From NCBI GenBank assembly GCA_020444165.1, contig JAHLLK010000003.1, positions 62,001-126,000 of the forward strand: DNA of 64,000 bases, written 5' to 3'. Positions 59,924 through 64,000 of this stretch are shown here, piece after piece. The translations under genes were made by a program, and so were the position numbers. The notes beneath the pieces are model-generated. The model was not told the origin of the DNA, did no database searches, and saw nothing but the letters and a program-made list of their open reading frames with translations. Each line of letters begins with the position of its first letter. The first letter of the stretch is position 1. Origin of the DNA: Deltaproteobacteria bacterium. GTDB lineage: Bacteria > Desulfobacterota > Desulfarculia > Desulfarculales > Desulfarculaceae.

Positions 59924-60847
59924 TTGCGCTGCCAGAGCCTAAAATCTAGCAGAAGCCTAGGTACAGGGAAAGCCCCGTCTCCGGCCAGACTTTGGGCCGC
60001 TTTTTTGGCCTGTCTCCTGGTCTGGCTGGTTTGCCTCCCCGCCGAGGCCTCGGCCCCCAAAAGGAACCTGGTATTCCGGCCGCTGGAAAAGTATCTGCGC
60101 CAACAGGGGGTGCCGCCCCGGCAGATCCAGACCCTGTTCTCCTCGCGCCTGTTGATCTTCGAGTCGCGGCTCCTGGGCAAAATGCTTTCCGCCAAGGAAT
60201 CCAAGCTCAATTACGGGCAGTTTCTGCAAAATAGTGTCGTAAAGAAGGCATCCGAGTACCGGAGAACCCACCGGGCCCTGTTGGCGGACATGGAGCAGAA
60301 GACCGGGGTGCCCGGCGAGGTGGTGGTGGCCATCATCGCGGTGGAGAGCGGGCTCGGCGCCTATGCCGGCCGCTGGCGGGTGTTCAACGTGTTGGCCTCC
60401 CAGGCGGTGCTGGACACGGCCCGGGGCCGTCGCCTGTTGGCCGCCAAGTGGCCCAAGAAGCGCCTGGCCGAGCTGGACGCCCCGGCCACCCGAGCCCGTT
60501 TCGCCCGGCGGGCGGCCTGGGCCCGGGAGGAGCTAGTGGCCCTGTTGCAGTTGGCCCGCCACCTCAAGGTGCCGCCTCTCTCCCTCCTGGGCTCCCCGGC
60601 CGGGGCCCTGGGCATCTGCCAGTTCGTACCCAGCTCGGCCCTGAAATGGGGGGTGGACGCGGACAAAAACGGCAAGATTGAACTGCACCTCACGGTCGAC
60701 GCCGTGTACAGCGTGGGCAACTATCTGAAAGCCCACGGCTGGAAACCCGGCGCCAGCCGCAAGGAGCAGGCCCGGGTGATCTACGAATACAACCACAGCC
60801 AACCCTATGTGCACACCGTGCTGGAGCTCGCCCGGAGGATTCGGTGA
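59924..60847 (+). CDS. MltB-type lytic murein transglycosylase
   Basis: The 307-residue periplasmic enzyme cleaves peptidoglycan glycan strands to anhydro-muropeptides. A signal anchor is followed by an SLT_2 domain: VVVAIIAVESGLGAYAGRW with the catalytic Glu (about residue 132), FNVLASQAVLDTAR, LLGSPAGALGICQFVPSSA and VIYEYNHSQPYV. TTG start at 59924 with GGAAAGG upstream; no ATG lies between this and the hydrophobic leader. Its TGA overlaps the next gene's GTG. Confidence 0.88.
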   Translation: MRCQSLKSSRSLGTGKAPSPARLWAAFLACLLVWLVCLPAEASAPKRNLVFRPLEKYLRQQGVPPRQIQTLFSSRLLIFESRLLGKMLSAKESKLNYGQFLQNSVVKKASEYRRTHRALLADMEQKTGVPGEVVVAIIAVESGLGAYAGRWRVFNVLASQAVLDTARGRRLLAAKWPKKRLAELDAPATRARFARRAAWAREELVALLQLARHLKVPPLSLLGSPAGALGICQFVPSSALKWGVDADKNGKIELHLTVDAVYSVGNYLKAHGWKPGASRKEQARVIYEYNHSQPYVHTVLELARRIR

Positions 60848-63800
60848 CTCAGGGCTCCACGGCTTGGCGGGTGGTGATCTGGCCTTCCGCCGCGGCCCGG
60901 CAGGCGGCCCTTAGCCAGGCCGTGGCGGACCAGCCTCGCGGTTTCCTGCTGGTGCCGCCCCAGTACACCTCGGACGGCTTGTTGCAGCTTTTGCCCCGGC
61001 TGTTCCCCGGCGCGGGCCAGGACCTGCCCAGCCTGGCCGGGCCCTTGTTGGTGGGTCGGCTCCTGAACCGCCACGCCGAGGAAGCCGCCTTGTTCCGGGG
61101 CCTGGCCGCGGGCTGGCGCCTGCCCGAGAGGCTTTGGCGGCTCTTGCTGGAGATCAAGGCCGCCGGCCTGGAGGCCCAGGACCTGGCCGCCACGGCGGAC
61201 AGCCTGGCCAGTCCCCGCCTGGCGGCCCTGGCCGGGCTCTTGGGCGCCTACCAGGCGACCCTGGAAGAGTTGGGCTTGGCCGATTCGGCCGACCATCTGG
61301 TGCATCTGGAAGAGCGCCTGGCCGCGGGCGAGGAGCCGGCGATCCTGGCGGCCTGGGGCGGGGTGGAGTTCCGGGAAGTGTTGTGGCTCCGCACCCTGGA
61401 CCTCCGCCTGGTTCTGGCCCTGTCCCGGGTGCGGCCGGTGGCCGTGCATTTCAGCCTCTTGCCCCCGGCGGCCCCGGCTGCGGCCCTGGACCGGCTCACC
61501 GAGAACACGGCCCGGGTGCTGGAAAGAGACGCTCCGGGCCAGGTGAGCCTCCATTGGCCCGGGCCGGACCAGGGCCCCCTGGCCGGGCTGGCCGGCAAGC
61601 TTTGGGACCCGGCCCGGGATTTCGCCGGCCAGGGCCGGGAGCATTTGGAACTCTGGCGCCCGGCCGGGCGCTACGGCGAGGCCGAGGCCTTGGCCCGGCG
61701 GGCCCAGGAACTTCTGGCCAAGGGCGCCGCCTCGGACCAAGTGGCCATTTTGTTTCCGGATCTGGAGCTTTACGGGCCCATGGTGGCTGACGCGGCCGGG
61801 CGCCTGGGCCTGCCCCTGGATTTTCAGACCAGCGAACCCCTGGATCAGACCCCTTTGACGCAAGCCCTCCTGGCCTGCCTGGCCTTGCCCGCCCGGCACT
61901 ACCCCCGCCTGGGGCTGGCCCGGGCCCTGGCTTCACCCTATTTGACCTCCTTTCTGAACCGCCTGGCCGGCCGCGCCGTGCCGCCTGACGCCGGGCGGCT
62001 GTTGGCCCTGGCCGGGTATGTGGATGGCCAGGAGACGCCACTCCAGGAGGTTTTGACCCGGGCCGCTCACCGGGAGCACGCTCCCACCCGGGACCTCCTG
62101 GCCCTGGCCGAGTTGGCCCAGACCCTGGCCAGGCGTCTGGACTTTTTGGCCCGCCGCCAGAACCTGGCCGCCTATACCGCAGGGCTCCTGGATTTGTTCC
62201 GGGAAATGGACTCCTTGGCCGGGCTCTCTTCCACCACGCCGGCCCCGGCGGGCGGCGGGCCTTCGGCCTGGGAGGTTCTGGCCCGGGATACCGCCGCCTG
62301 GCAGGGCCTCCTGGCCGGGGTGACCGAGCTGGGCCGGGCCGCGGCCATGGTGCGGGCCGACGAGGAATTGAGCCCGGGCCGCCTGCACGCCCTGTTGCAA
62401 GCCGCCCTGGCCCTGCAGGAAGCTCCGGGCCGGGCCGGCCTGGCCGGCGGGGTGCGGGTGCTTCGTCTGGATCAGGCCCATGGCCTCAGCCTGGACCATT
62501 TGTTGGTGGGGGGGCTCTCCCAGGAGGGCTTTCCCCGGCGGCCCCGGGGCAACCCGCTTCTTTCCGGGCCGGAGCGCCTGGAACTGGGCCGGCGGGCCGG
62601 GCTGCCGGTATGGCGCACCGACGAGGAGGAGTACGGCGGCCAGGTGATGAGCCTCCTGGTGCTGCTGGCCCGCACCCGCCATGCGGCGGTGCTCTCCGCC
62701 CCGGCGGCCGACCCCACGGGCGGAGAGCTGGCCCCGGCTTCCTTGGTGCGGGAGATCAGCCTGCTCCTGGATCTACCCCTGCCCGAGCCCGAGGAGGGCG
62801 GGGTGTTTGCCGAGGCCGTGCCCCTGGCCGAGGCCCGGCAGGAGCGGGCCCTTTGGAACGGCCTCACCTCCCGGCTCCTGAAGCCCCGGGCCGGGGTGGC
62901 CGGCCCGGAGGAGCACCTGGCCCAGGCGGCTTTGTGGCATCTTCTGGCCGCCCATCCGGACCGGGCGGCCACGTGGCAGGACCTGCAATCCCGGGTGGCC
63001 CTGGAGGCCGGGCGCCTGGCCTGGGACTTGGTGAGCGATCCGGCGGCGCGCCTGGCCGCGGCCGGGCCCTTCAGCGGCCATCTTGGCGATCCCTCGGCCC
63101 TGGCTCTCCTGGCCCAGGTCCTGGCCGCGCCGCACCGCCGCCGATTCTCGCCCAGCAGCCTGGAGTCCTATGCTTCCTGTCCCCTGGCCTGGTTTCTGGG
63201 CCGGATTTTGGGCCTAGCCGAGGATCTGGAGCCCGGCTGGGGCCTGGACCGGGCCGGCGAGGGCCGCTGGGTGCACCAGACCCTGGCCAATTTCTTCGCG
63301 CCCGCGGAGTTCGACCCCGCCTGGGACGCGGACCAGCGGGCCGCCCGCCTGGCGGCCTGCCTGGAGGAAGCCCGGCAGGAATTGCGCCGCCGGGGGGAGG
63401 GCGGCCACCCCCTGGTGTGGTCCGCGCGGCACGCCGTGCTGGCCGCGGGCCTGACCACCGTGGTGGAGCGGGAGTGGCAGGATTTGGGCGGGCTCCGGCC
63501 CCTGTTGGTGGAGGAACCCCTGGGCGGCCGCTCGGCCGAGGGCCAGCGGCAGGGCCTCGGCGTGACCGTGGACGACGGCCCGCCGCTGGAGTTATCCGGC
63601 ATCCTGGACCGCCTGGACCAGGGGAAAACCCCGGCCGGCGACGACCTCTTGCGCGTCACCGACTACAAGCACTCCAGCCGCGCCCCATCCCTGAGCGAGC
63701 CGGTGAAGCGGGAGTTGTGGGGCGAGACCCGCTTTCAGCTCCCGGTGTATCTGGCCGCGGCCCGGGAGCGCCTGGGCCTGCCCACGGCCAGCCTGGAAGG

Positions 63801-64000
63801 CCGCATCGCCCCCACCTATCTGGTCGGGTCGGCGGCCAAGAGCGTGGAGCTGCCGCCGGGCGACACCTTCCTGGCCACGGACCCGGCCCAGCGCGCCGAA
63901 CTGGCCCAGCGGGGTGAGCCCAACCTTTTCAACGCCTTGACCGGGCTGTGGTCGCGCATCTGCCACGGCGATTTCCGGCCCAACCCCACGGCCGAGGCCT
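60844..64000 (+). CDS. AddB-like PD-(D/E)XK nuclease (partial)
   Basis: About 1,052 residues are visible before the right edge. The first ~800 residues are helicase-like but degenerate, without a clear Walker A, as in AddB/RexB (LRLDQAHGLSLDHLLVGGLSQEGFPRRP at about residues 540-567). Then comes the nuclease lobe RFSPSSLESYASCPLAWFLGRILG (about 770-793), an Asp in LSGILDRLD and the TDYK core (VTDYKHSS). The AddB iron-sulfur cysteines are only partly visible. It probably pairs with an AddA helicase encoded downstream for double-strand-break end resection. GTG start overlaps the mltB-type stop. Confidence 0.8.
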   Translation, partial: MTQGSTAWRVVIWPSAAARQAALSQAVADQPRGFLLVPPQYTSDGLLQLLPRLFPGAGQDLPSLAGPLLVGRLLNRHAEEAALFRGLAAGWRLPERLWRLLLEIKAAGLEAQDLAATADSLASPRLAALAGLLGAYQATLEELGLADSADHLVHLEERLAAGEEPAILAAWGGVEFREVLWLRTLDLRLVLALSRVRPVAVHFSLLPPAAPAAALDRLTENTARVLERDAPGQVSLHWPGPDQGPLAGLAGKLWDPARDFAGQGREHLELWRPAGRYGEAEALARRAQELLAKGAASDQVAILFPDLELYGPMVADAAGRLGLPLDFQTSEPLDQTPLTQALLACLALPARHYPRLGLARALASPYLTSFLNRLAGRAVPPDAGRLLALAGYVDGQETPLQEVLTRAAHREHAPTRDLLALAELAQTLARRLDFLARRQNLAAYTAGLLDLFREMDSLAGLSSTTPAPAGGGPSAWEVLARDTAAWQGLLAGVTELGRAAAMVRADEELSPGRLHALLQAALALQEAPGRAGLAGGVRVLRLDQAHGLSLDHLLVGGLSQEGFPRRPRGNPLLSGPERLELGRRAGLPVWRTDEEEYGGQVMSLLVLLARTRHAAVLSAPAADPTGGELAPASLVREISLLLDLPLPEPEEGGVFAEAVPLAEARQERALWNGLTSRLLKPRAGVAGPEEHLAQAALWHLLAAHPDRAATWQDLQSRVALEAGRLAWDLVSDPAARLAAAGPFSGHLGDPSALALLAQVLAAPHRRRFSPSSLESYASCPLAWFLGRILGLAEDLEPGWGLDRAGEGRWVHQTLANFFAPAEFDPAWDADQRAARLAACLEEARQELRRRGEGGHPLVWSARHAVLAAGLTTVVEREWQDLGGLRPLLVEEPLGGRSAEGQRQGLGVTVDDGPPLELSGILDRLDQGKTPAGDDLLRVTDYKHSSRAPSLSEPVKRELWGETRFQLPVYLAAARERLGLPTASLEGRIAPTYLVGSAAKSVELPPGDTFLATDPAQRAELAQRGEPNLFNALTGLWSRICHGDFRPNPTAEA

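Overview
The window is GC-rich (roughly 65-70 % by eye), densely coded chromosomal DNA. It suggests an anaerobic deltaproteobacterium (Desulfobacterota, possibly near Desulfarculales). The reasons are the mix of sigma-54 enhancer regulation, tandem universal-stress proteins with a TauE/SafE exporter, a long acyl-CoA dehydrogenase with thiolase and a FadN-type fusion, a Fur/PerR-type regulator and a bactofilin cell-shape cluster. The lineage is inference; no rRNA is present.

Layout. 1-7.0 kb: a partial YeeE/YedE sulfur-compound transporter, a secreted parvulin-TPR protein, small unknowns, an OsmC-like protein, cbiB flanked by two copies of a ~250 bp element with 13-bp terminal inverted repeats, and pgpA. 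7.1-14.9 kb (minus strand): tolC, ftsE-ftsX-envC, ctpA, a yibQ-type deacetylase and a Fur-family regulator preceded by its own dyad; this is a cell-division and peptidoglycan-remodelling block. 15.2-20.9 kb: two glycosyltransferase/flippase-like pairs, a TPR protein, a small unknown and an alpha/beta hydrolase. 20.9-23.9 kb: an EmrAB-type efflux pair.

24.4-34.5 kb is the most striking native region. A seven-gene minus-strand operon (UspA, TauE/SafE exporter, TIGR02186-like membrane protein, a PEP-synthase-like protein without the usual C-terminal barrel, a lone receiver protein and two large UspA-like proteins) sits behind a long leader. The leader holds four consecutive perfect hairpins, a near-consensus sigma-54 promoter and three similar dyads 90-190 bp further upstream. 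Immediately upstream lie an NtrC-type activator and its sensor kinase. Together these look like a complete enhancer-controlled stress/anion-export regulon.

35.5-40.3 kb is an accessory island with different composition: a nuclease-methyltransferase fusion (BcgI/type IIB-like) with a two-TRD specificity subunit, a Fic remnant and a start-less HTH gene, abutting the 3' end of tmRNA (ssrA). 41-45.4 kb: ihfA, an RlpA lipoprotein, a 76-bp tandem duplication, an MscS channel and a three-gene cluster of V4R-like proteins. 46.1-52 kb: acyl-CoA dehydrogenase, thiolase and a 3-hydroxyacyl-CoA dehydrogenase/enoyl-CoA hydratase fusion, the last with two upstream operators matching the Bacillus FadR-type box.

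52.5-57.6 kb: a plus-strand cluster resembling the Helicobacter cell-shape toolkit: a YkuD L,D-peptidase with an NTF2-like tail (Csd6-like), a membrane-anchored coiled-coil protein, an M99-type D,L-carboxypeptidase with Gln-Glu-His zinc ligands (Csd4-like), a bactofilin (CcmA-like) and a coupled cupin. 57.7-64 kb: a flavodoxin-like protein, an amidohydrolase, an unknown gene, an MltB-type lytic transglycosylase and the start of an AddB-like PD-(D/E)XK nuclease that runs off the right edge.
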